DNA of 64,000 nt from Providencia vermicola. GTDB lineage: Bacteria > Pseudomonadota > Gammaproteobacteria > Enterobacterales > Enterobacteriaceae. The position numbers were made by a program, and so were the translations under genes. Under the pieces are notes generated by a model. That model did no database searches and was not told the DNA's origin. It was given only the letters and a program-made list of their open reading frames with translations. Position 1 is the stretch's first letter; each line of letters opens with the position of its first letter. Shown here piece after piece: positions 1 to 8,554 of this stretch. The stretch is taken from the NCBI RefSeq assembly GCF_010748935.1, contig NZ_CP048796.1, forward strand, positions 189,001 to 253,000, given 5' to 3'.

Positions 1-595
1 CAGGGATCCCACCACCACCAGCGGCAATAACAACATAGTCATTTTCAGTTAATGTACGGATAGCCGCGGATTCGACGACACTTTTGGGCTCGGGTGATGC
101 GACTACACGGCGGTATCCACGTCCTGAGTCTTCAACAAAATGCCAATCAGGGTTTGCTTGTTGCAATTTCTCGGCCTGTTCAGCGCTGAAAAATGCCCCT
201 ATAGGCTTGGTTGGCGATTGAAAATTGGGATCATTTTTGTCGACTTCAACTTGAGTGACTACAGTGACCGCTTGACGATTATGGCGCGTCACCAATGCGT
301 TAGTCAGTGCTTGTTGGATTAAATAACCAATTCCCCCTTGGGTATCGGCGACACAATTGGCTAATGGTGTCAAAGGTAGCCCTTCAACGGTATGTGCGAT
401 TTCGGCGCGGCGTAAATCCAATCCGACTTGTGGCCCATTTCCATGAGTTAAAACGATATTATAGTTTCCTTCAAGCATGTCACAGATATGGGTAGCCACT
501 TCTTGTACGGCTTTTTCTTGAGAATCAATCGACTGGCTGTTGTTATCTTTGATAATACTGTTGCCCCCGATGGCAACAACCACGAGTTCTTTCAT
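1..595 (-). CDS. allK: Carbamate kinase (AllK/ArcC type), 3' part outside window
   Basis: Carbamate kinase transfers the phosphate of carbamoyl phosphate to ADP, giving ATP, CO2 and ammonia in the cytosol. About 198 N-terminal residues are visible, and the gene runs off the left edge. The start reads MKELVVVAIGGNSI, the usual amino-acid kinase opening, followed by LTHGNGPQVG around residues 49-58 and a GGGGIP stretch at the cut end. The ATG has AGGATA upstream. It is the last visible gene of the minus-strand operon that holds AllF, AllG and AllH homologues. This context suggests the catabolic kinase that harvests carbamoyl phosphate from oxalurate cleavage rather than arginine deiminase ArcC. 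The family call is secure; the AllK assignment rests on context. Confidence 0.9.
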   Translation of the reverse strand, partial: MKELVVVAIGGNSIIKDNNSQSIDSQEKAVQEVATHICDMLEGNYNIVLTHGNGPQVGLDLRRAEIAHTVEGLPLTPLANCVADTQGGIGYLIQQALTNALVTRHNRQAVTVVTQVEVDKNDPNFQSPTKPIGAFFSAEQAEKLQQANPDWHFVEDSGRGYRRVVASPEPKSVVESAAIRTLTENDYVVIAAGGGGIP

Positions 596-625
596 TGTTA
601 TTGTATCCTGATACAGAGTGTTAGA

Positions 626-648
626 GTCGGTGTGCTAGGCACACCGAC
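626..648 (-). other. Intercistronic hairpin before carbamate kinase
   Basis: A perfect 10-bp inverted repeat, GTCGGTGTGC and GCACACCGAC, is separated by 3 bases and lies between the permease stop and the carbamate kinase start. No T-run follows on the minus strand, so it looks like an intercistronic RNA stem (processing or partial attenuation) rather than a strong terminator. Confidence 0.5.
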
Positions 649-666
649 AATCGGAGGTTAGTGGCA

Positions 667-2229
667 TCACACTGATTTACTGATTTTTTCAGCTTTTTCA
701 GGTTGTTGCTCTTCTGTTGTTTTGCCTTTATCCAAAAAGTATTTCATGACAAATAAGCCCGCCATCATGAGGTAAGCGTATACAAACATCAAGGCTGAGC
801 CTTGTGCTATTCCTACCATTGGCGAATGAATGATTCCGAAGAATACGAGTAGTGCGCCGACGGCAGCAGCAATTGCACCACGTAGTGGTTGATTAAGAAT
901 GGCGAAGATAGCAATACAGCCCCACAGCATACTGGCTAGCGGTGCACCATTGCCGAGGTGTACGAGACCTTGGTAATACACCCCTTTGCTCAACAATACA
1001 TCGGTTCCGATCTGCGCCGCTGAAGTCCCTGCTGCTCCCATCATGCTATTCATCATGGTCAGTGCCCAGTTGGCAATCCAAGGGAATAAACAAATAAAGA
1101 TAACGGGGACTTCAATCTTGGGTGTTTCTCGCACCACTTGGTTCGCCGTAACAACCCCGATAAATACCAGAATAGGTACGATCGCTGTCATTGGAATAAT
1201 GGCTAACATGAAAGCCCCCAAACCAAATAACGGAACGATGAACATAGTGATCCCAGAAGCTAACGTATAGCCAATACTGGCTCCCATGGCTTTCCAACCC
1301 GCATGACCTACGTACACCGTCACGGGGAATGGGTTCCCCATAAAGCAACCTACAGTTGATGATAAACCATTGGCTAGCATGACCTTACGTGTATTGTATT
1401 CATCACCAGCAGCGTGGGCACTTTCAATATTTTCGAGGTCAAAGATATAGTTTGCTAAGCCTAATGGAACCGCGGAAGCTAAGTAAGGCAGCGCGTGCGG
1501 TAGACCTTGTAAAAAGCTATCAATATGGATGCCTGGTGGGTTAAATCCAAATGACTCGACGGAGGATTTAATCGCAGCAGGGCTTTGTAATCCTGAAATC
1601 CATGCCAATACGGTACCTGCGATCAGAAGCAATAAGCCTGTTGGTATACGGGCAAAGATCGGTTTTTTACCAAACCAGTTGATAAAGATGAGCAGTAAAA
1701 CGATAAATGAGACAGTCGGGGCTTCAAATGCTTGTAGCATTGGGTTCATGGCCAGTAACAGCAAACCTAGCCCAGATAAACAGGAAAGCAAGACAGTGCG
1801 AGGGATCATTTTACGGATCGTTTCACCGAGGAATGAGCCACCAACAAGGATCATTGATTCCACAAAACACCAAACCAGCGCAATCTGAATGGCAAACTCC
1901 GCATTTTGCGTAGTTTGATAGACTGGCATGATGACTAAAAAGGTGACGGTAAAAATAGAGGGTGCACTTGGGCCAGACGGTAGTGCGGTAACATCGTCGC
2001 GCCCAGTTTGTTTGGCAAGTTGCTGCCCAAAATAAGCATAGCTGACACTCGCAAGTAAGACGGCAAAACCAAAAGCGGGTGCAATACGTCCATAAACAAT
2101 ATCTTTTGGGATACCGACGACAAAGATCAGTAGCCCCATCATTGTGAGCAGATTAGTTAAGTTATTGGTCATTAGCCCGAAGTAGGCCGCCCAGTCACCA
2201 CGTTTCCACTTTAGTTTCGTTACACTCAT
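667..2229 (-). CDS. NCS2-like (xanthine/uracil-type) permease
   Basis: This 520-residue inner-membrane protein has about 12 or more hydrophobic segments and the layout of nucleobase/ascorbate (SLC23/NCS2) transporters. Near the N terminus it carries the stretch TALPSGPSAPSIF, and mid-protein ANYIFDLENIESAHAAGDEYNTR, which resembles the AzgA/NCS2 core where acidic residues contact substrate. The C terminus is a short charged cytosolic tail. The gene lies between the allG homologue and carbamate kinase on the same strand, which suggests it imports the compound the operon degrades, perhaps oxalurate, allantoate or a related ureide. The substrate is inference and not readable from the sequence. 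The ATG start has AAGGATA upstream. Confidence 0.75.
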   Translation of the reverse strand: MSVTKLKWKRGDWAAYFGLMTNNLTNLLTMMGLLIFVVGIPKDIVYGRIAPAFGFAVLLASVSYAYFGQQLAKQTGRDDVTALPSGPSAPSIFTVTFLVIMPVYQTTQNAEFAIQIALVWCFVESMILVGGSFLGETIRKMIPRTVLLSCLSGLGLLLLAMNPMLQAFEAPTVSFIVLLLIFINWFGKKPIFARIPTGLLLLIAGTVLAWISGLQSPAAIKSSVESFGFNPPGIHIDSFLQGLPHALPYLASAVPLGLANYIFDLENIESAHAAGDEYNTRKVMLANGLSSTVGCFMGNPFPVTVYVGHAGWKAMGASIGYTLASGITMFIVPLFGLGAFMLAIIPMTAIVPILVFIGVVTANQVVRETPKIEVPVIFICLFPWIANWALTMMNSMMGAAGTSAAQIGTDVLLSKGVYYQGLVHLGNGAPLASMLWGCIAIFAILNQPLRGAIAAAVGALLVFFGIIHSPMVGIAQGSALMFVYAYLMMAGLFVMKYFLDKGKTTEEQQPEKAEKISKSV

Positions 2230-2319
2230 GGAATGTATCCTTCAAAGAAGAGACTGCGGGGGCAGTCATAATTAAAAACCCTATTTGCTCTGGTGAATCA
2301 CAACTCATTAGTCTGGATT

Positions 2320-2337
2320 GCCCAACCGAAGTTGGGC
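2320..2337 (-). other. Intercistronic UUCG tetraloop hairpin
   Basis: GCCCAAC and GTTGGGC form a 7-bp stem. Read on the minus strand the loop is TTCG closed by a C-G pair, the unusually stable UUCG tetraloop. It lies in the 123-bp gap between the allG homologue and the permease gene. There is no T-run on the transcribed side, so it may set relative expression or protect the upstream mRNA end. Confidence 0.5.
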
Positions 2338-2352
2338 TTATTATCTGTGTGA

Positions 2353-3768
2353 CTAGGCGTATTTTTCGGCGTAAGACAACATCGCTTTTTCAAAGCAATC
2401 AAACGGAGGGTGAACAATACCCGCCCCAATCATACCGATACCTGCATCTTTATGGGCAATTGCGGTATTGATGACCGGAAGGATACCGCTGGCGGCAACC
2501 TTAGTGATATCAATGGCAGTAGGAATACCCATAAAGCCAAGCAGAGGAATCGTCACATTTGGGTTTTCACCTAAAGTGATTTCACGCATCTGCCTTGAAA
2601 AATCAATAGCTTCTTCAACGGTACCTCCGACGAGAGCAACAATGGCAGGCGCTGTTGCCATGGCGAAGCCACCAATACCATAAGTCTCAGTAATTGCGGA
2701 GTCTCCAATATCGAGGCCAGAGTCTTCAGGTTTATAACCTGCAAACATAGGACCAATCACTTGTTGCGATGGACCCGTAAACCATTGGCCCGGTAGCCCA
2801 CTGATACGTAAACCGAACTCATAACCGTTACGTGCCATGGTCGTGACGACGGTGCTGTATTCGATACCATGTGCCGCATCCATTGCTGCTTTACACATCG
2901 CCATCCAAGTTGGGCCTGAGAAATAATCACTACTTGCCACAAAATCAAATACTTCTTTTTGTTGAGCAACAGAAAAATCAGTTTGGATGATATACGGTGT
3001 TAATGCTTGGATGAGCAGTGTGGTGCCTGCATTATTACGGTTATGACATTCATCCCCCATATGCAGGGCTTGCGCTAACATTAAGCGCAGGTCTATTTCA
3101 CCAGCGAGCTTCATCGCGTCACGTAGCATTGGACCTAAAACATCACGCATCCAGTTCAAGCGGTCGATAACACTTTGGTCATTGGCCCCCATCCGCAAAA
3201 TTTTTGCCATTTGCTCACTAAGGTTAGTGAAAGCGCGATTACCATACGTTTTGTTTTCAACAATGTGCATAAACATGGAGGCAGAGGTCACTCCCGCCAT
3301 GGAGCCTACACAGTCGTGTTCGTGACAAGGGGAGAAAATGATCTCACCAGAAGCGGCAACACGTTCAGCATCCGCTAAATCTTTCGCTAGACCTTCAAAT
3401 ACTAATGCGCCTGTCACCGCGCCTTTCATCGCACCGCACATGTCTTTCCACTCAACAGGAGGACCTGCGTGTAAAATAGTATTCTTGGTCATTCCTGGTA
3501 CAACATTAATGGCTTGATCATAGCCGACCAACATCGGTTGTGATTGAATGATACGTTCCAAGGCTTGCGCGTTAGCCGCTGCAATCTTTTCTTGTAATGC
3601 GGCGTTACTTTCAATTTTGTCTAGTGCACGGATGACGGCAACGTTACCTTGCCCAGGCGGTGTCCAATTCAAATGTGTTACGGGAACATGTTGTTTTTTC
3701 AGGTCATCGCTAAACATTTCAATGCCCACATTAATCACATTTAATGGTTGTTTAAATAATGAAGTCAT
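2353..3768 (-). CDS. allG: DUF1116 family protein, oxamate carbamoyltransferase subunit AllG (YlbE-like)
   Basis: This 471-residue soluble protein matches the DUF1116/YlbE family, which E. coli carries beside fdrA. Published work on E. coli allantoin use assigned fdrA, ylbE and ylbF to oxamate carbamoyltransferase, which converts oxalurate plus phosphate to oxamate and carbamoyl phosphate. Recognisable family stretches are HLNWTPPGQGN near residues 33-43, HAGPPVEWKDMCGAMKGAV near 100-118 and SPCHEHDCVGSMAGVTSASM near 147-166. Its ATG overlaps the TAA stop of the preceding fdrA homologue by one base (TAATG), which indicates translational coupling. The family is secure; the enzyme role follows from the homologous E. 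coli genes and is inferred here. Confidence 0.85.
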   Translation of the reverse strand: MTSLFKQPLNVINVGIEMFSDDLKKQHVPVTHLNWTPPGQGNVAVIRALDKIESNAALQEKIAAANAQALERIIQSQPMLVGYDQAINVVPGMTKNTILHAGPPVEWKDMCGAMKGAVTGALVFEGLAKDLADAERVAASGEIIFSPCHEHDCVGSMAGVTSASMFMHIVENKTYGNRAFTNLSEQMAKILRMGANDQSVIDRLNWMRDVLGPMLRDAMKLAGEIDLRLMLAQALHMGDECHNRNNAGTTLLIQALTPYIIQTDFSVAQQKEVFDFVASSDYFSGPTWMAMCKAAMDAAHGIEYSTVVTTMARNGYEFGLRISGLPGQWFTGPSQQVIGPMFAGYKPEDSGLDIGDSAITETYGIGGFAMATAPAIVALVGGTVEEAIDFSRQMREITLGENPNVTIPLLGFMGIPTAIDITKVAASGILPVINTAIAHKDAGIGMIGAGIVHPPFDCFEKAMLSYAEKYA

Positions 3769-5318
3769 TATGCTTTCTCCCCTTTCCAGACAAATTCACG
3801 CGCTAACAAACCGGTGTTGGTGCTACTACTCGCCCAAATGACACCTGCATCAGTGAGCATTTTCACCTGTGCATCCATTGATGGTGTATCTTGATCAGTG
3901 CCTAAAACATACCCGAGGATCACCAGTTCACGGTTATCTTGTTTCGCAATCTCTTTTGCTGCTTTGATAGCATCAATCATCACCCCAACAGGGTCTGCAT
4001 GAGAGCCGTAACCCAGAACAAAGTCCATGACGATAACACCGACTTCAGGGTCGCGCGCTTCTTGCAGTAAACGCTCTATGCGGTTGGTTGGGTCGATCAT
4101 TGGGTGAGGTTTGCCATTGGTAAAATCATCATCACCAAAGTCAAGGAAAGTATGGGCAACACTTTTGTTGAGATCTTTTAAGCGGTAATCAGGGTTCGGT
4201 TGAATATTACTGTAGACATCATCATATTTTTCGAGTGCAGCAAACATGGCTTCATCACATAACGTGCCGCCACAAAAAAGGCCGCGAATATATTTTTGTG
4301 TGGGTGATAGTTTTGCTCTCACTTCTTCAATTAGAGGCCAATTCAACGAATGCAAATCCAACTCTTCTTCTTTGACGCCAGTGAGAAGCACCGCTTTTAG
4401 TGCCGCCTCTTTAGTTCCTTTTGCGAAGCTTAAACCGGGTTTATCTTCTGGCGTGGGTTGATTACCGAGAAAACAAACGACAACCGGTTTGTGGCATTTT
4501 TCTGCTTGAGTTAAGACTTTTTTGGCAACGGCCGCCGCTGGTGGTTTAGAAACTAAGACGATTACTTGAGTTTCATCATCCTCATCCAGCATTTTCAGCG
4601 CATCAATCATCATGATCCCGCCGATCTTTTCACTGAGATCACGACCACCCGTTCCGATCAGTTGTGAAATCCCAGCGCCAAATTCATGAATACGGACACT
4701 GAGCTCTTGGCTGCCTGTTCCGGATGCACCGATAATACCGATACTACCGCGACGAACGCTATTGCCAAAGCATAGTGCTGCACCATTGATGATTGCAGTA
4801 CCGCAATCCGGACCCATCATCAATAGGCCTTTACTGCTAGCGAGTTGTTTTAACGCGAATTCATCATCGATTGAGACATTATCAGAGAACAGCATGACGT
4901 TAAGATCATTTTCAAGTGCGATGCGTGCTTCACGAGCAGCAAATTGACCATTAACAGAAATGACCGCTAGGTTGCTGTCTGGGATGTGGCTATGTGCGGA
5001 ATGAATCGTGGCATATTTAGCTTCATGTTGTGAGCCACCTTGGTTTTTCTTATTGAACAGCTCTTCAATCGCGATGAGTGTTGCTTCATTTGCTTCATCA
5101 CTTGTGCCTTTAATGACAATCATCAAGTCGCCGTTTTTGGCTGCTTCCAATTCAGCGGATAATAACCCTAGGTTTTTCAGTACACCTTTATTCATTTCTG
5201 TTGCCATGGCCACAAATGCCTGCTCAACGTTGTCGAGTTGGTTAGCTTTTGTGGAAATAGACATCAATGATACAGAATCAAAATAGGTATTCTTTTTGAT
5301 GACAACTTTAGTCGACAT
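3768..5318 (-). CDS. fdrA: FdrA/AllF, acyl-CoA synthetase-like oxamate carbamoyltransferase subunit
   Basis: This 516-residue cytosolic protein has the succinyl-CoA-synthetase-like fold of FdrA. Typical motifs are MMGPDCGTA at about residues 167-175, IIGASGTGSQE at 195-205 and GTGGRDL at 222-228. I chose the ATG at 5318 (MSTKVVIKKN) because GGAGAAAA sits just upstream; the frame is open 16 codons further but that extension has no ribosome site and lies inside allH. The gene overlaps the end of the allH homologue by 11 bp and touches allG by one base, so the three subunits are translated as a block. In E. coli FdrA is a subunit of the oxamate carbamoyltransferase of anaerobic allantoin breakdown; the same role is inferred here. 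Confidence 0.88.
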   Translation of the reverse strand: MSTKVVIKKNTYFDSVSLMSISTKANQLDNVEQAFVAMATEMNKGVLKNLGLLSAELEAAKNGDLMIVIKGTSDEANEATLIAIEELFNKKNQGGSQHEAKYATIHSAHSHIPDSNLAVISVNGQFAAREARIALENDLNVMLFSDNVSIDDEFALKQLASSKGLLMMGPDCGTAIINGAALCFGNSVRRGSIGIIGASGTGSQELSVRIHEFGAGISQLIGTGGRDLSEKIGGIMMIDALKMLDEDDETQVIVLVSKPPAAAVAKKVLTQAEKCHKPVVVCFLGNQPTPEDKPGLSFAKGTKEAALKAVLLTGVKEEELDLHSLNWPLIEEVRAKLSPTQKYIRGLFCGGTLCDEAMFAALEKYDDVYSNIQPNPDYRLKDLNKSVAHTFLDFGDDDFTNGKPHPMIDPTNRIERLLQEARDPEVGVIVMDFVLGYGSHADPVGVMIDAIKAAKEIAKQDNRELVILGYVLGTDQDTPSMDAQVKMLTDAGVIWASSSTNTGLLAREFVWKGEKA

Positions 5319-6231
5319 ACTTTTCTCCAAAATAATGGGTAAGGTACAAAGCATCACGAATGCCAAATAACATGTCGCTACCCGAACTAGACCCGATATC
5401 TAAAATCTTTTGATACTGCGGATAAATATTTCTCTCATCTGCTGTTACTAACATCTGAATAAGTTGCAGCAAGTTTTCTCTATATTCGCGATTGAGCGCC
5501 TTTTCTAAGGTGATAGCACTAATTTTAGTGGTGGCATCTTTGGCACGGCGGATACCTTGTTCAAAAAAAGGGTGTAGATGCTGTGCTGGGTGATGCTTGA
5601 GTAATAAAAACGCCATTAATCCAACTAAATAGTCATCCCCTGAAGGAGTAAGACCAATCCCGAGCCCAACAAATTGTTGGATAATAACAGGCAAGTTTTG
5701 ATGCTCTGCTTTCTTTAATGAATCGATTAATTCGTTACGTAATAAATTTAATTTGTTAGCGAGACTAGAATAAAATAAATTACACCCATGATAACTCAAT
5801 AAAGCGTGACCACTTTTATTCAATAGTTTATCTATTTCATTAATATTAAAATTTAAAAATGTAAAATAGTCGTCGCTATTTATTTTCTCTGGAATAAAAC
5901 TAATATTATTAGGCTGCCATTGATGACATAAAGAGAATGACAGAAAGTAATGGTCGCCAAAATAAATTTTTTTATCCGATAAATAAACGTTTTCTCCTTC
6001 TTTGATATTTAATTGAGAAAGATCACTATTCAATAATCGACAACTGTTAGGGGCATTATCTAATTCGGAGCTCAGTAAGGTAAAAAGTGAATGATTAATC
6101 GAAATATTGATCGCCTTACGGAAAACCTGTTCTATGTGGCCTGATAATGAAGGCTGATTTAACAGATTGAAAAATGTTATATCAGCCGAGAGTCCATGCA
6201 GTTGTTGTCGTTGAGTCTTGATGTTATTCAC
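5308..6231 (-). CDS. allH: DUF2877 family protein, oxamate carbamoyltransferase subunit AllH (YlbF-like)
   Basis: This 307-residue protein belongs to DUF2877 (YlbF/AllH). The diagnostic stretch GLGIGLTPSGDDYLVGLMAFL lies at about residues 190-210. The N-terminal half is unusually rich in Asn, Ile and Ser compared with the other operon proteins. It precedes the fdrA homologue and overlaps it by 11 bp, and lies 18 bp after the ankyrin gene. Together with FdrA and the DUF1116 protein it should form the carbamoyltransferase that phosphorolyses oxalurate. No signal peptide or membrane segment is seen. Confidence 0.82.
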   Translation of the reverse strand: MNNIKTQRQQLHGLSADITFFNLLNQPSLSGHIEQVFRKAINISINHSLFTLLSSELDNAPNSCRLLNSDLSQLNIKEGENVYLSDKKIYFGDHYFLSFSLCHQWQPNNISFIPEKINSDDYFTFLNFNINEIDKLLNKSGHALLSYHGCNLFYSSLANKLNLLRNELIDSLKKAEHQNLPVIIQQFVGLGIGLTPSGDDYLVGLMAFLLLKHHPAQHLHPFFEQGIRRAKDATTKISAITLEKALNREYRENLLQLIQMLVTADERNIYPQYQKILDIGSSSGSDMLFGIRDALYLTHYFGEKYVD

Positions 6232-6249
6232 AAGCCTCCTTGTAATGCA

Positions 6250-6846
6250 CTATGCACCGGCTGCTATCAATAATTCAGCAATTTCGTGATAGCCTTTTTC
6301 GCGCGCTAACTCTAATGGTTTTTTACCGTATTTGTCGGTCATATGCGGGTTGGCACCGTGCTCTAGCAACATTTTGACAATCTGCTGCTGTTTTTCACCG
6401 CCATCATTCAGCACGATCGCTTCCAGTAGTGGTGTCCAACCGACAAAGTTTGTGTGGTTAACATTAATATCTGTTTTTTCGAGCAATTCTTGCACAATGT
6501 CGACATGGCCTTTTTCGCTTGCAGGCGTGATGCCCACACCACCAAAGCGAGTCAATAAATCAAGGTTTGGCTTAGCGGGGAGTACGATGCGTAGTAATGT
6601 TAAATCATTATTTAAGCAACTTAATAAAAAAGGATTAAAACATGTTTGGTCTTGTTTATTAATATCTGCACCTGCATTAATCAGGAAAGTCACACACTCA
6701 TAATGTTTATTGAGACTTGCATTCACAATAGCAGTACGGCCTTGGCGGTTGGTTGTATTGATATCAACGCCCTTTTTCAGGCAGTTTTTTAATAAATCTA
6801 GGTTGCCTTGTTCTGCTGCGGATAAAAACTCTTGCTCTAATGTCAT
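6250..6846 (-). CDS. Ankyrin repeat protein, first gene of the all-type operon
   Basis: This 198-residue soluble protein is made almost entirely of ankyrin repeats, about five or six of them. Examples are GRTAIVNASLNKHYECVTFLINAGADIN (residues about 36-63), VGWTPLLEAIVLNDG and DKYGKKPLELAREKGYHEIAELLIAAGA at the C terminus. There is no signal peptide, so it should be cytosolic, unlike periplasmic AnkB-type proteins. The ATG has AGGGGA upstream. It is the promoter-proximal gene of the minus-strand operon, 18 bp before allH. Ankyrin repeats bind proteins, so it may be an assembly or regulatory partner of the carbamoyltransferase, but no function can be read from the sequence. Confidence 0.88.
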   Translation of the reverse strand: MTLEQEFLSAAEQGNLDLLKNCLKKGVDINTTNRQGRTAIVNASLNKHYECVTFLINAGADINKQDQTCFNPFLLSCLNNDLTLLRIVLPAKPNLDLLTRFGGVGITPASEKGHVDIVQELLEKTDINVNHTNFVGWTPLLEAIVLNDGGEKQQQIVKMLLEHGANPHMTDKYGKKPLELAREKGYHEIAELLIAAGA

Positions 6847-7596
6847 GTTTTTCCCCTTATTAAATTATTTGATTTCAGCATCAAATAACGAAATAGATAA
6901 AGACAATATTTAAATGTGACCCAAGTAAATGAAGCGTTATGGGCATATTTATGATGAATTAAGCATAGCAAGCAGGTGAGATAAATAGAATCCATTTAAA
7001 ATTAATTCATCAATAGCTACTTTTATTGTTGATTTTAAATCAACAATAACGATTTTTTGTGCGTGATAGCATGATTTTTTGTCGCTTTTGCCGTGTTTTT
7101 GGATAAAAAATAAGCAATATAATGAAATTTTGTTTGCTAATGAGAAGGGGAAAAAAGGATTTAATCAATTTTGTGATATAACTCAAATTAAAAGTTTTTA
7201 AACTGTTAACAATGTAAAAGAGTTGATCGAGATCAGCGAGATTGTTAATAGAATTTTTTATTATTCATTTCAATAAGATTAGCTATTTTGGTTATAAATA
7301 GTTGGTTTCGTATTACATCGGTTTTTGCCAAAAAAGCAAAAATTTTTTATCGCTCGGTATGTATGCCGATTTCTGTTAACCTTGAAAAAATGCTTGATAA
7401 ATAACCTAAAATTACGGGTTATTAAATATAATTCACATATATTCGTCATACTTCAAGTTACGTTATTGTTGCGGATGCTCACACACACCAGTTATCAACC
7501 GTAAGCTATCCATCTTTTGTTGCTTAACTGTAATGCGAAGTATTTTGATTATAACTTTTTATTTTGATTGATTTTAAGCCTATTTTGGACACCAGT
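6847..7596. promoter_or_regulatory. Divergent control region, ankyrin/all operon versus LysR gene
   Basis: A 750-bp AT-rich noncoding stretch separates the operon from its presumed LysR regulator. It contains several short dyads, for example ATTGTTGATTTTAAATCAACAAT around 7024-7046, and one palindromic repeat element described separately at 7448-7543. LysR regulators usually bind such divergent regions, but I cannot fix a T-N11-A operator with confidence. No open frame of convincing coding character is present. Confidence 0.5.
7448..7543. repeat. Palindromic intergenic repeat element (96 bp)
   Basis: The ends ATACTTCAAGTTAC (7448-7461) and GTAATGCGAAGTAT (7530-7543) are inverted copies matching at 11 of 14 positions. 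They begin with the TCATACTTCAAGTT motif found at the ends of intergenic palindromic repeats in several Enterobacterales. The interior is not strongly self-complementary. The family assignment is from memory of that end motif. Confidence 0.45.
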
Positions 7597-8532
7597 ATGA
7601 ACTCTATATTTACCGAAGAAAACTTACTGACTTACACGACAGCAGCTAAATATGCGAGCTTTAGTAAAGCAGCAGAAGAGTTAGGAATAACCACCTCCGC
7701 CGTCAGTTATACGATAAAACGTATCGAAACCTATTTAGATGTTGTGTTGTTTATCCGGGATACGCGTAATATTGAGTTAACCGAAGCAGGCTATTATTTT
7801 TACCGTAAAGCAACTGATTTATTGAATAACTTTCATCTTATTAAGAAGAGTATTTATTCCATTGAACAGGGGATTGAAGCCCGTGTACGGATCTGTATTA
7901 ATCAGCTGCTGTATACGCCTTATCATACGGCGAAGCTGCTGCAAATCCTTAAAAAACAGTTTCCAACTTGCCAAATTACAGTCACGACTGAGGTGTATAA
8001 CGGCGTATGGGATGCCATTATTAACAATTTGTCGGATATTGCGATTGGCGCACCAGGCACACTAATGGATGGTGGGGGAATTGATTACACTGAAATTGGG
8101 GCTATCCACTGGCAATTTGCGATCTCTGCGACTCATCCATTAGCATTGATGCCTGAACCTATCGCAGAAAGTCAGCTACGTTTATATCCAAATATTATGG
8201 TTGAAGATACCGCACTCACTATCAATAAACGGGTTGGTTGGCTGTTGCATGGTCAAGAGGCTATTCAGGTACCCGATTTTAATACGAAATGCCAGTGTCA
8301 GATATTAGGGGAAGGGATTGGTTTTTTACCTGATTATATGGTTAAAGAACACGTTAAAAATGGCCTATTGGTTATCAAACAGATTCAAAATCCAAGACAA
8401 GATTCGCATATGTTACTCGCGACCCAACACTCTGCAACAGGATTAGTGACACAATGGATCCGTAAAGAATTCACTGCCAATGGTATCTTGGCCAAGCTAT
8501 ACAGTGATCTGCTTAAACCCATTAGCCACTAA
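7597..8532 (+). CDS. LysR-family transcriptional regulator
   Basis: This 311-residue regulator has an N-terminal winged helix-turn-helix (about residues 6-65, with ASFSKAAEELGITTSAVSYTIKRIE as the recognition region) and a C-terminal effector domain with the periplasmic-binding-protein fold. The ATG at 7597 is preferred over an in-frame TTG at 7564 because family alignments begin shortly before the helix-turn-helix and a GGA lies upstream. It is transcribed away from the ankyrin/allHFG-permease-kinase operon, the classical arrangement for a LysR activator of that operon. The inducer is unknown; a ureide such as oxalurate would fit. The stop lies 22 bp from the convergent esterase gene. Confidence 0.88.
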   Translation: MNSIFTEENLLTYTTAAKYASFSKAAEELGITTSAVSYTIKRIETYLDVVLFIRDTRNIELTEAGYYFYRKATDLLNNFHLIKKSIYSIEQGIEARVRICINQLLYTPYHTAKLLQILKKQFPTCQITVTTEVYNGVWDAIINNLSDIAIGAPGTLMDGGGIDYTEIGAIHWQFAISATHPLALMPEPIAESQLRLYPNIMVEDTALTINKRVGWLLHGQEAIQVPDFNTKCQCQILGEGIGFLPDYMVKEHVKNGLLVIKQIQNPRQDSHMLLATQHSATGLVTQWIRKEFTANGILAKLYSDLLKPISH

Positions 8533-8554
8533 GTCCGTTATGCGGTACTAGAAT

